Below the pieces are notes generated by a model. The model did not search any database. It was not told the DNA's origin and worked only from the letters and a program-made list of their open reading frames with translations. A stretch of 64,000 nucleotides of DNA from contig CAWKFA010000015.1 in NCBI GenBank assembly GCA_963848825.1, forward strand, positions 744,001 to 808,000. The letters are read 5' to 3'. Position 1 is the first letter of the stretch; every line of letters begins with the position of its first letter. This document shows, piece by piece, positions 10,589 through 20,413 of the stretch. Source of the DNA: CAVVSQ01 sp963848825 (GTDB lineage: Bacteria > Planctomycetota > Planctomycetia > Gemmatales > Gemmataceae). The position numbers and the translations under genes are program-made.

Positions 10589-12360
10589 ATGCGTTCAATT
10601 CGATTATCGCTGCTCGTTTATTTCTTGCTGCTGCTGGCGGTGGCGCTCGGAGGGGTGTCCTGGTTCGTTTATCAAACGACGGTGCGCACGCTTCGGGGCC
10701 GGCAAGCTACTAGCATCAATGACTTGATTCAGGCCCAGTATCAAGCCAAGTGCGACGACCTCAACACGGCCCTTGATCGGCGCATTCTCAGGCAAGCGCA
10801 GGCCCTCGGTAGAAAGGCTCGTGTCCGTGGCGAACACCTGGAACCGCTCTTTCTTGGCCTGCTGTCGATAAGCGTCCACCCGCAAGGATATCTGAATGCA
10901 CCGTCCTGGATTGCCGCGATCCGCGCAGAACCCGAGCCTGTCGCAGGCCCTCTACCGGATGCGTGAGTTCGTTATTGAAGACGCGGATGACATTGTTCCC
11001 ATTGCCGATTCCAATCAACATCAGGCACAGGAATTCTTTCAGACCTACAATCGAAGCGGGCAAATTCAGCAACGCTCCGAAAAACTCGGCACCCGATCCT
11101 TGACGCTTGATCGGCGCATGCGTGACAAGGCAGAGTTATTGACAGACTACACGGACACCATCGAACCAGAACCAGGCTGGAAACTGCGGCGCGTTACCCT
11201 CAAGGTACAGGTAGCTCGTGTTCGCTTTAGCTCGTCCCCTTTTGACAAACGTGGTTTTCCACCCGCTCCTAAAATGGGCGGACAGAAGGGCCCCGGGCGG
11301 CCGGGTCCCGGTCCCGGCGGTTTCGATTTGCCGGAAGTCTTCGTGCAGTATGCCAGCGAGACAGGGCTCACGGACCAGAAGCTTGCCGAATTTAAGGAGG
11401 AACGGGACGAACAAATTTCGCAGATGGTGAGCGAGACGGATGCCGCCCTTTCTGGACTGCGTTTACGACTATTGTGGATTTCGCTGGCCACGTTTGCCGG
11501 CATCGTCGCCGGCGGGACGCTACTCATACGGTTGGGGCTGGCGCCACTATCGCGGCTGTCCGACGCCGTGAGCAAGGTCAACGAAAAGGACTTCCGCCTC
11601 AAGTTGGACCCGAACGACCTTCCCAAAGAATTACAACCCATCGCGGCGCAGCTTGACCGGCACACTGCAACAGCTCCAACAGGCGTTTGATCGCGAGAAA
11701 CAGGCCGCTGCGGACATTTCACACGAGCTGCGCACGCCGCTCGCCGCCATGATGGCCACGCTCGAGCTGGCGCGTGCGAAATTGCGCACGGCGGCGGAAT
11801 ACCGCGAGATGTTGGAAGACATTCGTGCCAGCGGCGCGCAAATGACGCACCTCGTGGAACGCCTCCTGGCGCTGTGCGCCTGGATGCGGGGGCGGTGCGT
11901 CTGAGGGAAAAAGATATCGACGTCCGGGACGTGGCGCGATTGCACCAATCTGATTCGCCCGCTTGCCGAGGCGCAGGGGCTGGCCCTCCGGCTGCACGCT
12001 CCCGAAGCACTGCCAGTGCAAGCGGACCCCGACAAGCTTCGCGAAATCCTGAACAACCTGCTGCACAATGCGGTCCAGTACAACCGGCCTGCCGGGGCCA
12101 TTGATCTCAATATCGCCCGCGTCAACGGCCATCTGCGTCTGGCGGTAAGCGATACAGGCATCGGCATCACGCCGGAACAGCGGGACCATATTTTTGAGCG
12201 CTTTTATCGAGCCGATCCGTCGCGGCATGCGGACAGTCCGCATGCCGGCCTGGGGCTGGCTATCGTGAAAAGCTATGTGGACTTGATGGGCGGCACTATT
12301 GGCGTGGCCAGCGACGCACAGGGCAGCACCTTCACCATTGATCTACCCGTAACGAAATAA
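10589..12360 (+). CDS. Sensor histidine kinase (frame broken several times)
   Basis: Partner of the response regulator just upstream. Reconstructed order: N-terminal transmembrane helix (LSLLVYFLLLLAVALGGVSW), extracytoplasmic sensor region, second helix (LLWISLATFAGIVAGGTLLI), HAMP linker (LAPLSRLSDAVSKVNEKDF), phosphoacceptor H-box (DISHELRTPLAAM), and ATP-binding domain with N-box (NNLLHNAVQYN), G1 (DTGIGI) and G2 (GLGLAIVKSY). The frame shifts near 10940, 11655, 11870 and 11940. All functional boxes are intact across the breaks, so sequence error is likelier than a pseudogene, though four breaks in one gene is the worst case in the window. Confidence 0.85.
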
Positions 12361-12371
12361 GTGGAACCACC

Positions 12372-12993
12372 ATGTCTTGCAGCGCGTCAATTTATCCCAG
12401 GGCTTGTCGAACTACTTTAAGGAGGGACCCGGACGTGGCCCTCATGATGCGCGTAGGTCGCGATGAACCGGGCGCCTTCGCCGAACTGGTGGCGACGCAT
12501 GGCCAGCGCATCTTCGCCCGTTTTTTTCGCTCCTTTCAAGATCGCCAAGAGGCGGAGGACTTGACCCAAGACGTGTTTTTACGCGTCTATCGTGCGCGCA
12601 TGCGGTACGAGCCGTGCGCGCAAGTTTTCGACCTGGCTCTTCCACATTACGCAAAATGTGGCCCGCAACGCATTTCGCGACCGGCGCCGCCATGCCTGTG
12701 TGTGCCGCAACCTCGACAATGCCGAGGATGGTGGCACAGGCAGCCGCTCCGGCGCCATCATGACCTCCCCCTCGACCGCCCTGGAACGCGCCGAGGTGGT
12801 TGGCGCGGTACGCGCAGCCGTTTCTGAATTGGCGGGACGCCAACGTGCCGCCCTGGAGATGCAACAATTCCAGAACCGCTCCTACGCCGAAATAGCGAGC
12901 GCCCTCGACCTCTCCACCAAGGCAACCAAAAGTCTGCTCTACCGTGCCCGCATCCAACTTAAAGGTTTCTTGGAACAACTCGAAATTAGCTGA
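12372..12993 (+). CDS. ECF-type RNA polymerase sigma factor (one frame break)
   Basis: Second ECF sigma factor, about 207 residues. Region 2: DPDVALMMRVGRDEPGAFAE and RQEAEDLTQDVFLRVYRAR, followed after a frame break near 12620 by FSTWLFHITQNVARNAFRDR. Region 4: LAGRQRAALEMQQFQNRSYA, EIASALDLSTKATKSLLYRA. It starts 11 bases after the histidine kinase stop on the same strand and could be co-transcribed with it. Its end overlaps the convergent nitrilase gene by 8 bases. Confidence 0.85.
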
Positions 12994-13813
12994 CGATCGG
13001 GCCGTACATATCGGGACGCCGGTCAGCGGTTCGATGAACCTCGTGTTTGCCTGGCACGCTCACGATTCGTTTATCACGGGCGCGCTCCGGGTCTATCGTG
13101 GCATACAACACCACGGGGTCGTCGGACTCCGTGGCGGCCAACAATTCGCCGTTGACATCTACAATCCGGCTCTTGCCAATAAACGAAAAGCCTCGCTCCG
13201 TGCCGATGCGATCAACCGCGGCATAATAGACGCGGTTTTCCAGGGCGCGGGCTTGAATTAGATATTTGAGCGTGGACATGCCGCCCGGTGGCCAGTTGGT
13301 GGGTAACACGACCAGGTCCGCCCCCAGAAGCATCAGGCAGCGCGCCGACTCGGGAAAGGTGCTGTCGTAGCAGATGTTCATGCCGATTCTCAGTCCGCCG
13401 AGATCATGAATGGCAAATGGACGGTTGCCAGGCGTCGTGAAGCGATCGACACCAATGCAGGGAAGATGGATCTTTCGATATACAGCAGCGATGCCTTCCG
13501 GACCGAGCAACGCACAAGCATTGAACAGGTCCGTGCCGCTCGTCTCCAGAAGTCCCACGACTGCCCACGTGCCAAGTTGGCGACACTCCGCGGCGAGCGC
13601 CAGCGTGCTGGGGCCCGGAATGGGCTCCGCGTGGGCCCATGCTTCTTGTTTGCTTTCGAAGCAATAGCCGGAGACGGCGCATTCCGGAAAAATCGTTAAC
13701 CGGGCTCCCTGACGCGCTGTTTCGCGCAGGTGCGCAACCATGGTTGCGAGGTTACGGGTCGACTCGCCCAGTTCGCAATCCATTTGCACGGCCGCGATTT
13801 TCCACAAGGACAT
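12986..13813 (-). CDS. Carbon-nitrogen hydrolase (nitrilase superfamily)
   Basis: 275-residue amidase of the nitrilase fold. The catalytic triad is visible: Glu44 (IFPECAVSGY), Lys114 (VYRKIHL) and Cys148 (NICYDSTFPE). Size and motif spacing fit the omega-amidase/N-carbamoyl-amide hydrolase branches, which cleave small amides to acid plus ammonia; the exact substrate cannot be read from sequence. No neighbour suggests a pathway. Overlaps the end of the convergent sigma gene by 8 bases. Confidence 0.9.
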   Translation of the reverse strand: MSLWKIAAVQMDCELGESTRNLATMVAHLRETARQGARLTIFPECAVSGYCFESKQEAWAHAEPIPGPSTLALAAECRQLGTWAVVGLLETSGTDLFNACALLGPEGIAAVYRKIHLPCIGVDRFTTPGNRPFAIHDLGGLRIGMNICYDSTFPESARCLMLLGADLVVLPTNWPPGGMSTLKYLIQARALENRVYYAAVDRIGTERGFSFIGKSRIVDVNGELLAATESDDPVVLYATIDPERARDKRIVSVPGKHEVHRTADRRPDMYGPIVS

Positions 13814-13943
13814 GTTTTGATCTCGCTACAGGATGTAAGACTTGGCATGCCGCCCCGTTTTCTTTTTTATGGAACGGTCGTCGAGGATTCTCCTCTGGCG
13901 AAAAATAGGAGCGATAGGTTAAATAGGCGGAAAAGAGGAAGGA

Positions 13944-14705
13944 ATGGAAACCGCTGAACGCTTACGTCAGGAACGGGCCTTTCACGACCGGCAAGCCAGC
14001 GCCCGGGCGACGATCCTGCGGCATAGCCCCCGACTCCTGCTTGTCTCGGAGAAGGACTACCTGGACCACGAATCCTGGATTCGGCCCGCTCTCGCCTTAT
14101 TTGGCGACCTGAGCAATAAGCGTGTGCTCGATTTCGGTTGCGGTCATGGCATGGCCGCAGTGGTACTGGCCAATCGCGGCGCCCGCGTAACAGCCTTCGA
14201 CCTGTCCGGTGGGTACCTTGACGAGGCTCATGAGCGCGCTCGAGCAAATGGCGTAGCGGTTGACTTTGTGCAAGCCGATGGCGCCAATCTCCCTTTCGCG
14301 GACGAAAGTTTTGATTGCGTCTGGGGTAACGCCGTTTTACATCACCTTGATCTTAAGCGAGCCGCCCAGGATCTGCGGCGCGTGCTGAAACCAGGCGGGC
14401 TGGCGGTTTTCTGTGAGCCGTGGGGCGGCAATGCCCTCCTCAACTGGGCGCGCCGGCACGTTGCTTATCCGGGCAAGGAGCGGACGCCGGACGAACTACC
14501 ACTCACGGCGAGAAGCCTGGAAATATTGCGCGGGTCCTTTCCGGGCCTGGACGTCGGCGGGCATCAATTGATGTCGATGGTGAGTCGTGGCTTGGGGCCG
14601 GGCAAGATGACAAGAATCTTAGCTTCGTGGGACCAGCGCCTGTTGACGAGCCTGCCTTTTCTGCAGCGCTGGTGCCGATACGTTGTCATAGCGCTGCGAA
14701 AATAA
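13944..14705 (+). CDS. Class I SAM-dependent methyltransferase
   Basis: 253 residues. SAM-binding motif I VLDFGCGHGMA (61-71), acidic motif II (VTAFDLSGGYL), motif III region (VDFVQADGANLPFADESFD) and motif IV/post (VWGNAVLHHLDL, RVLKPGGLAVFCEPWG) are clear and of UbiE/COQ5 (Methyltransf_11) type. Acceptor unknown. GAGGAAGGA lies just before the ATG. It is divergent from the nitrilase gene, with 130 bases between the starts. Confidence 0.88.
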   Translation: METAERLRQERAFHDRQASARATILRHSPRLLLVSEKDYLDHESWIRPALALFGDLSNKRVLDFGCGHGMAAVVLANRGARVTAFDLSGGYLDEAHERARANGVAVDFVQADGANLPFADESFDCVWGNAVLHHLDLKRAAQDLRRVLKPGGLAVFCEPWGGNALLNWARRHVAYPGKERTPDELPLTARSLEILRGSFPGLDVGGHQLMSMVSRGLGPGKMTRILASWDQRLLTSLPFLQRWCRYVVIALRK

Positions 14706-14741
14706 AAAAACCGGCCCACGAGTATCACTCGCGGGCCGGTT
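14704..14741 (-). terminator. Rho-independent terminator for the leftward secreted-protein gene
   Basis: Stem AACCGGCCC (14709-14717) with GGGCCGGTT (14733-14741), extended by five more pairs after one mismatch. On the minus strand it is followed by a run of seven T (complement of 14704-14710). It lies 25 bases past the stop of the gene ending at 14766; on the plus strand no T-run follows. Confidence 0.82.
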
Positions 14742-14765
14742 GGACGTTGGCTCAATTTGGTTTTA

Positions 14766-16367
14766 CTAATTACCGGTCGGCGGTGTTGCCCGCGGCGCCA
14801 GGCCCGTCACGCCGACGACCGAGGCATGCGGTTCGGTAATATCGAGCACGATCGCGTTGGGCGTCTCGGCATGGGCGGTATTGCCGGCGAGGTCTGTTAC
14901 CTCGACTTTGACGAAGAACTGCGAACCCTGATCGCGTGGGAAGGTCCAACGGTACTTGCCGTCATCCTTGACGTTCTTGGCAATCATCTGCCAGGGCCCG
15001 TCCATGCGATTTTTGTAATAAAGGGAAACAGGTTCGCCACCGAGGTTTTTGTCTCGAGTCAACCAGCGCAACTCCATGACGCCGTTCTGAGCGGGATCAA
15101 TTGGCCGTAGCTGAACGAAGGGCGGGGTGGAATCGACTTCGATCCAACACGTGGGAGCGTCGCCACGAACTGGCGGCGTGCCGCCAAAACCGTTGCCGTT
15201 GGTGATGACCAGGCGAATGCCGAACAGGCCTTCCCCAGGGAGTTCGACTTCGGCCGGGCTCCGGCGGTCGCTATCTTCCTGAAGACGTTGCCAGACCATA
15301 CCGCCGTCACCGGTCAAATAGACTTCCACTTTGCCCACACCGCTGGGCCCAACCTGATCGATGCGGTAATCGATGGTGGCATGCGTGGTGTTGATGATTT
15401 GCTTGGGTGCCGAACCAGGCGTGCCAGGCATGGTTGCCTTGGTCAAGGTTATTTCCTTGCCCAGCGGCGGCACGTTTGAATTGGTATCGACCGGCGGCGG
15501 CAAAATCCCGGTCGCCATGTCGAAATTCTTATCCGGCAGCGGTGGCAGAGACGGCAAGGCCGGTTTCTGCACATCAGTCCGCACAGTATCCAGAGGTACG
15601 GTCGGGATCGGCGGCGGCAAGGACGTGGTCGGCTCGGTCGGCGCCGTGCCCGTGGCCAGCTTCGTGTTGGCGTTCTTGTTCGCCTGCAGCGCGGTTACCA
15701 CCATGTCTTTGACGTTGACTTCGCGGCTGGCCACGTTGCCGCACAGATCGGCGGCGGCCAGGTGGAGAGGTTGATTCAAGATGTCACGGCCGACAATCTT
15801 GAACAAGTTTGGACTGCCAGGCATCGGTTCGACCACGTGTTCGCCGGCCTGGTCGCGGTAGGTTGCCTTGAGAGAATGTTGATCGGGGTTGGCGTCCTGC
15901 ACCTGGCAACGCAGGCAGAAGTCGCCTTCCGGGCTGGTCCATGGCTGGACGTCAATAACCGGCGGCTGCGTGTCCACCATGACGCGTAGACCGGGAGGCT
16001 CCTGGCCAACATCGGCTGGCGTCATCTTGCCAGCCTTGTCAACGGTGACCAGGCTGAACCAGTACTCGCCGTCGCGCGGTACCTGGTAACTGAAGTGTGT
16101 CATCGTGGGTTGGCCGATTTCCTGGCGAACCCAGTCTCCCATGCCCGATTTGACGTAAAGGCAAACCTCGCGCAAATTGGCGCGAGTGCGATCGTCCATC
16201 TGCACGGGCAGGTGGAAAATCGTGTTTTTGGTATAAGTCATCTTGGGCATTTGGGCAGGCGACGTGCCCTGCGCCATGGCGGTCCCACCCATAAAGAGAG
16301 CGGATACCAACAGCAGCAACCCCAAGATTTTTACCGTCCAACGCCGTACGCATTTCATTGTTTTCAT
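14766..16367 (-). CDS. Secreted protein with Ig-like (fibronectin-type) repeats, function unknown
   Basis: 533 residues. Signal peptide with hydrophobic core (ILGLLLLVSALFMGG) and cleavage near TAMAQG. The rest is soluble and beta-rich, with repeated segments typical of Ig/FnIII folds: DGEYWFSLVTVDKAGKMTP, VDSTPPFVQLRPI, GSQFFVKVEVTDLAGNTAHA. A Pro/Thr-rich linker (about 225-290) separates two such regions. Ends with its own terminator. Likely periplasmic or surface structural protein; no enzymatic motif seen. Confidence 0.8.
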   Translation of the reverse strand: MKTMKCVRRWTVKILGLLLLVSALFMGGTAMAQGTSPAQMPKMTYTKNTIFHLPVQMDDRTRANLREVCLYVKSGMGDWVRQEIGQPTMTHFSYQVPRDGEYWFSLVTVDKAGKMTPADVGQEPPGLRVMVDTQPPVIDVQPWTSPEGDFCLRCQVQDANPDQHSLKATYRDQAGEHVVEPMPGSPNLFKIVGRDILNQPLHLAAADLCGNVASREVNVKDMVVTALQANKNANTKLATGTAPTEPTTSLPPPIPTVPLDTVRTDVQKPALPSLPPLPDKNFDMATGILPPPVDTNSNVPPLGKEITLTKATMPGTPGSAPKQIINTTHATIDYRIDQVGPSGVGKVEVYLTGDGGMVWQRLQEDSDRRSPAEVELPGEGLFGIRLVITNGNGFGGTPPVRGDAPTCWIEVDSTPPFVQLRPIDPAQNGVMELRWLTRDKNLGGEPVSLYYKNRMDGPWQMIAKNVKDDGKYRWTFPRDQGSQFFVKVEVTDLAGNTAHAETPNAIVLDITEPHASVVGVTGLAPRATPPTGN

Positions 16368-16704
16368 GACCCGTTTCCCCTAGCTTCGAGTACAGGAAAT
16401 AACTATTTTCCCCAGGTTCTGCGCATTGGCCCGTTTACCGCCCATTCCCCAATGGCGATACAAGGTCTCTTGAGGCCCCCAGGCCCAACTTTTTGTTAGC
16501 AAAGAGGAGCGGCCTATAAGTTCTTCTTGAATATGTGTCAATACCAAGAAGCAATTTTTTCCGGCACGGCTGTTCCGCGACGATGCTGCCGGCGGGTGGA
16601 TTTATGGCCCATTCGGGTTTTTGTTCCCAGGGCATCCCGGTAGAATGGACCCGCGCGCGGACGGACCGTGCGCAATCTCAGCGCTTTCAGGCAACGATTT
16701 GATC
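16368..16704. other. Intergenic between divergent genes
   Basis: 337 bases between the start of the leftward secreted-protein gene and the rightward TssL-like gene. No convincing ORF or hairpin was seen; promoters for both sides must be here. Confidence 0.4.
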
Positions 16705-17338
16705 ATGCAAGATATTTTCGCGAACTACGTCCATCCTATTCTTGAACATGGCATGGCCCTGCGCACGGCTGGAAGCCGGAGCACCGCTGGACCTGGAAAA
16801 TGAACAGGTCATCTTAAAAAAGATGCTGCTTGGCTCCGATGAGCAGGGGCCGGTCCCCGAAAGCGACGCTAGCGATCCGGACGGGCTGCCAGTTTCGGAT
16901 TGCATCCGCTATGCATTGACCGCCTGGCTGGACGAAGCATTCTTGCGTTCGTCTCCAGTTTTGCATGGTTGGACGAGCAACCGGCTGGAAATGCTCCTCT
17001 ATGGCTCGCGGGACGCCTCGTGGAAATTCTGGAACGAGGCAACCGAGGCCAGCGCCCGCGCCGGGCCCGACCTGGAGGTCTTCTTTCTGTGTGTCATGCT
17101 TGGCTTTCGCGGTGACTGGGGCGAGACGCCCGCCAAGCTCGCCGACTGGATCCATAAGGCACGTGAGCGTTTGACCGCGGCCCGGCCACGCCTTTGGCAA
17201 GCACCCGCCGAACTCGAGCCGCCCACCGACGTGCCGCCGTTACGTGGCCTGGAAGGCATGCACCGGATGGTCTTCGTGTGCGGCATGAGTCTCATGCTTC
17301 TCATTCCTCTGATTATCGTTGCGGTAGCGCGCCAGTAG
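16705..17338 (+). CDS. TssL/DotU-family membrane protein
   Basis: About 210 residues. Matches the DotU/TssL family, inner-membrane partner of TssM in type VI secretion: LENEQVILKKML, IRYALTAWLDEAFL, LEVFFLCVMLGFRGDWGE and KARERL are the family landmarks, and a single C-terminal membrane helix (CGMSLMLLIPLIIVAVA) anchors it. The natural start MQDIFANYVHPILEHG at 16705 is joined to the rest by a frame change near 16765. The next gene, 46 bases on, is the TssM partner, making a two-gene operon. No other type VI genes are in the window. Confidence 0.82.
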
Positions 17339-17384
17339 AAAAGTGCACGGCTTGTTCATTCGCGGATAAGGGGGAGGCTCGACA

Positions 17385-18799
17385 ATGGCTGTGACGACGT
17401 TGCTGAGAAAAGGAATGTCCGGTCTCCTGGGTGCCGTGTTTCCACTGCTCGGCGCGCGCAACGACCAGCGCGAGCCGCCATGTACGCTGGGTGTTGCACT
17501 TCGCCCTGGTCGGTACCCTCCTCCTGGGGCTGACGTATGTCAGCGAAGCCTTCGACCTGGAGAAGGATTTACGCTCGCCATGGCCCTGGGCCAATAAGCT
17601 TTGGTTGCCGCTTCTTTTTGCCTGTTTTTACGGTTTCGTTTGGCTGGGAACCTGGCTTTGGTGGGGGTTGTTGGATGGGGAGCGTCCCGCGTCAACGTTT
17701 GCGGATATCGACGAGTGCTGGGCGGAAGCCGTCGCGGCCCTCAAGAAAGCGGACATCGGCATGGATAAGGTGCCGTTATTCCTTCTGTTGGGCCGACCGG
17801 CCGCCGGTGCGGATCCTTTATTTCGGTCAGCCGGAGTCGACCTGGTCGTGACACGAGCGCCTTCTCGGCAGGGCACGCCGTTTCAGGTTTGCGCCAGTCG
17901 GGATGCCATCTATCTCTCCTGCGGCGACACCTCGCTCTTGGGTCTACAGGCGAGTTTGTTTGCCGAGCATGCACTTTTGATCAACAGAACCGCCCGGGAC
18001 GAGGTGACGGCGCGTCTTCAACATTTATGCCGGCTGCTCGCGAAAACCCGGCATCCTTATTGTCCCGTCAACGGCATGGTGTTGCTGCTGCCGCTGGCAG
18101 TCATGGCCGGCGCCACCGAGGCCAGCCAGATCGCCAGCCTTACCCAGCTCGACGTGCAGGCTGTTTACGACGTTCTTCAGGTGGACTGTCCCTGTTTCGC
18201 GATCGTTTGCGACCTCGAGCAAGCGCCTGGCTTCCGCGAATTTATTGACAGTATCCCGGCCGCCGACAAGCTTCGCCCCCTTGGCCAACGCTTTCCACTC
18301 GCGCCGGATGTCGAGGCGCACGAGGTGCTGGGATTCATGCGGCGCAGCGTCGATGTACTGGCGCATCAGGTCCTGTCGCGCGCCATCATTCAAAGCTTTC
18401 ACACCGAAGTCACCCAGAACGGCGCCGAGGGTTTGACGGCGGCCATGGAATTCAACTTTCAGCTATGCCGGCTGCTCGCCTACCTGCGGCGCGGCTGCCA
18501 ACATTTGGCCCAGGTGCTTTATCGCGGTACGCAAGTGGAAGTGGGCACGCCGGCGATGATCGCGGGTTGTTACCTGGTGGCCACGGGAGCCAATCAAGAA
18601 CGCGACCAGGCCTTTGCGCGCCGGCATTTTTCAAGAGTTGCTTCAAAAGCAGAACTACGTCGCTTGGTCTCCACGGGCCGTGAGCGCCGAGAATTCCTAT
18701 CGCCGTCTTACGCGCCTTGGTTATGTCGGGCTATTCCTGTTGGCCGCGATCCTGGGTGCGCTTGGATATGCGGGAGTCCTTGGCGGCCACGGCACTTAA
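17385..18799 (+). CDS. Short TssM/IcmF-like protein lacking the periplasmic domain
   Basis: About 471 residues, against roughly 1100-1300 for TssM. Start at 17385 with GGGGGAGG upstream. Two N-terminal helices (HFALVGTLLLGLTYV; LWLPLLFACFYGFVWLGTWL), then the cytoplasmic IcmF domain: CPVNGMVLLLPL, CFAIVCDLEQAPGFREFI, CYLVATGANQERDQAF, and a last helix (VGLFLLAAILGALGYAG) right at the C-terminus. The Walker A position reads GRPAAGADP instead of GxxxxGK[ST], so nucleotide binding is doubtful. Frame changes near 17470 and 18620. Forms a pair with the TssL-like gene upstream. Confidence 0.8.
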
Positions 18800-18809
18800 A
18801 CTTGTCGTC

Positions 18810-19733
18810 TCAATCCAACGTCACCGTTTTGTGCATCCCGTTGTTTTCTCTCGCCATGATCGCCAGGGGCGCTTCGGTGCGCTGTCGGCGGCCGACCACC
18901 AGCTCGATGGTATGAACATCCGCCCGGCCTTGATTCAGGCGCCTCACCAAGTTCAATTGTTCTTCCACCAGGTCGTCAGCGTCCGTCAGGAAATAAACGA
19001 CATCGGGGCCTAGAAGAAAGGCTTTTCGCAAGGCCAGCGCGTGGACAGTGCGACCTTCGGCGACTTGCTCGTCGAGCGCGTGACTGACGTCTTCCAGAAT
19101 TGCCGGCGTGGGTTGTAGCCAGTTTTGATAGCGCGGCAACAAATACTGAGCGGTATTGTTGTAGATCACAATTTGAAACAGCGCGGTGGGCGGCAATTTT
19201 TTCAGGCTAGTCTTTAACTCCGCGCAGGCGATCTTCAAGGCCCTATTCTTGCCCATACTTGCGGACGCATCGAGAATATAAACGATGCGTTGACCGCGCG
19301 CCGCGATTTGAAAAAATGAGGTGGTGGCGTGAACGGTGCCGGATCTTGCTGACATGGCGACGCTTTCCTGCGCTTCCGCGCCATGGTCAGTCTCCGCGCT
19401 AGCTGTGCTGGTTCCAAGGGGATCTTTGAGATAAGCCACAATGGGCTCATCCGCTGCAGGAGGCTTGGCGCTTTCGTTCTGGCTAGATGGGCCGGCCTTT
19501 GGTGCTGCCCTGCTGCTTACTGGCGCTTGCTGCATGGGGTCGCCGCCCGCGGCTTCTACCTCCACCACGGAAATCGTCATATAGGGGGACGATGCCTTGC
19601 TTGTCAGGCTCGCGCCGTTCGAAAAAAGTGCCAGGCCAAGCAGGGCGAGCCCATGAAACGCCATGGAGATCACCACGGCGCCCTGCCAATGGCGCCATAA
19701 GTTCTCCTGGATTGCCGGAGTTCTTTGGTTCAA
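18810..19733 (-). CDS. Membrane-anchored von Willebrand factor A protein
   Basis: 307 residues. One N-terminal membrane helix (AVVISMAFHGLALLGLALF), a Pro/Ser/Ala-rich spacer (about 60-135), then a vWA domain (140-300) with an intact metal-ion-dependent adhesion site: DASAS (DASASMGKN), and DADD (YFLTDADD). The short cytoplasmic N-terminus, single helix and proline-rich linker resemble TonB-like or batA-type anchored proteins. It is convergent with the TssM-like gene (11-base gap), so a functional link is suggested only by position. Confidence 0.85.
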   Translation of the reverse strand: MNQRTPAIQENLWRHWQGAVVISMAFHGLALLGLALFSNGASLTSKASSPYMTISVVEVEAAGGDPMQQAPVSSRAAPKAGPSSQNESAKPPAADEPIVAYLKDPLGTSTASAETDHGAEAQESVAMSARSGTVHATTSFFQIAARGQRIVYILDASASMGKNRALKIACAELKTSLKKLPPTALFQIVIYNNTAQYLLPRYQNWLQPTPAILEDVSHALDEQVAEGRTVHALALRKAFLLGPDVVYFLTDADDLVEEQLNLVRRLNQGRADVHTIELVVGRRQRTEAPLAIMARENNGMHKTVTLD

Positions 19734-19859
19734 GTTTGCTGCCCTCCTGGCCGATACTATCCATGTTGCCGAGGGGTGGTCCGACCCAATTAGTGCAAGG
19801 CAGGATGCCGTTTACACCCTTGCCAAACATCGTGCATTGAGTTGACCAACCTGAGGAGT

Positions 19860-19887
19860 AGCGGTGCCGCAGGGCTGCGGCACCGCT
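19860..19887. other. Perfect hairpin, possible terminator
   Basis: 12-bp perfect stem AGCGGTGCCGCA / TGCGGCACCGCT with a 4-base loop, between the start of the vWA gene and the end of nikR. There is no clear T-run on either strand, so it may be a weak terminator or a processing signal. Confidence 0.5.
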
Positions 19888-19974
19888 ATTTGCGCCGAGC
19901 ATAGTCCAGGTGGCCACGCTTGAGAAGTGCAACCTGCAGAGCGAGGTCGAGCGTAAGTTCGTCCAGCCTTCTGG

Positions 19975-20403
19975 CTATCGCCAACGATTCAAATTATCTT
20001 CATCGCTGGTATAAGTTATCTCACCGTGGAGGACCCCTTTGGTGGCGAGTAATTCGTCTCCCAGATGGGTAACTTGCCCGCCTGGACCGCGCAGGATGGA
20101 AACCTCCAAACAATGACGCTCGCCGAGATGAACATGGAGGCTCGAGACTACCAGTTCATGATGGTGATGCTGCTTGTCGATTAATTTGGCGGCAAGTTCG
20201 CGGGCGTGGTGGTCGAACACCATGGTCACCACTGCCACCTGTTCACTATCGCTATTCTTGGCTTCCTCGCGGATAAGGCGGTCACGAATCAGGTCGCGAA
20301 TGGCCTCGCTGCGGTTTTCATAGCCCTTGCCCGACGTGTGTTTGTCGAAGGCCTCCAGCAAGGCCGTTTCCAGGGAAATCGTGATGCGGGTTAGCTCTGG
20401 CAT
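19975..20403 (-). CDS. nikR: Nickel-responsive regulator NikR
   Basis: 142 residues. N-terminal ribbon-helix-helix DNA-binding domain (1-45; TRITISLETALLEAF, NRSEAIRDLIRDRL) and C-terminal ACT-type nickel-binding domain. The square-planar nickel ligands are present: His79, His90, His92 and Cys98 (LHVHLGERHCLEV), at a constant offset of +3 from E. coli NikR. It normally represses nickel uptake genes when nickel is plentiful. It lies 10 bases downstream of the UPF0261 gene, on the same strand; no nickel transporter is in the window, but a nickel enzyme (LarA family) is about 10 kb away. Confidence 0.93.
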   Translation of the reverse strand: MPELTRITISLETALLEAFDKHTSGKGYENRSEAIRDLIRDRLIREEAKNSDSEQVAVVTMVFDHHARELAAKLIDKQHHHHELVVSSLHVHLGERHCLEVSILRGPGGQVTHLGDELLATKGVLHGEITYTSDEDNLNRWR

Positions 20404-20413
20404 GGGAACAATC

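Noticed and set aside
10589..12360. Histidine kinase as a true pseudogene
   Set aside because: All functional boxes survive four frame changes and essential genes in the window show the same type of break, so sequence error is more likely.
16705..18799. Remnant of a full type VI secretion locus
   Set aside because: No baseplate, sheath, Hcp or VgrG genes or their fragments are in the window; both genes look complete in their own right.
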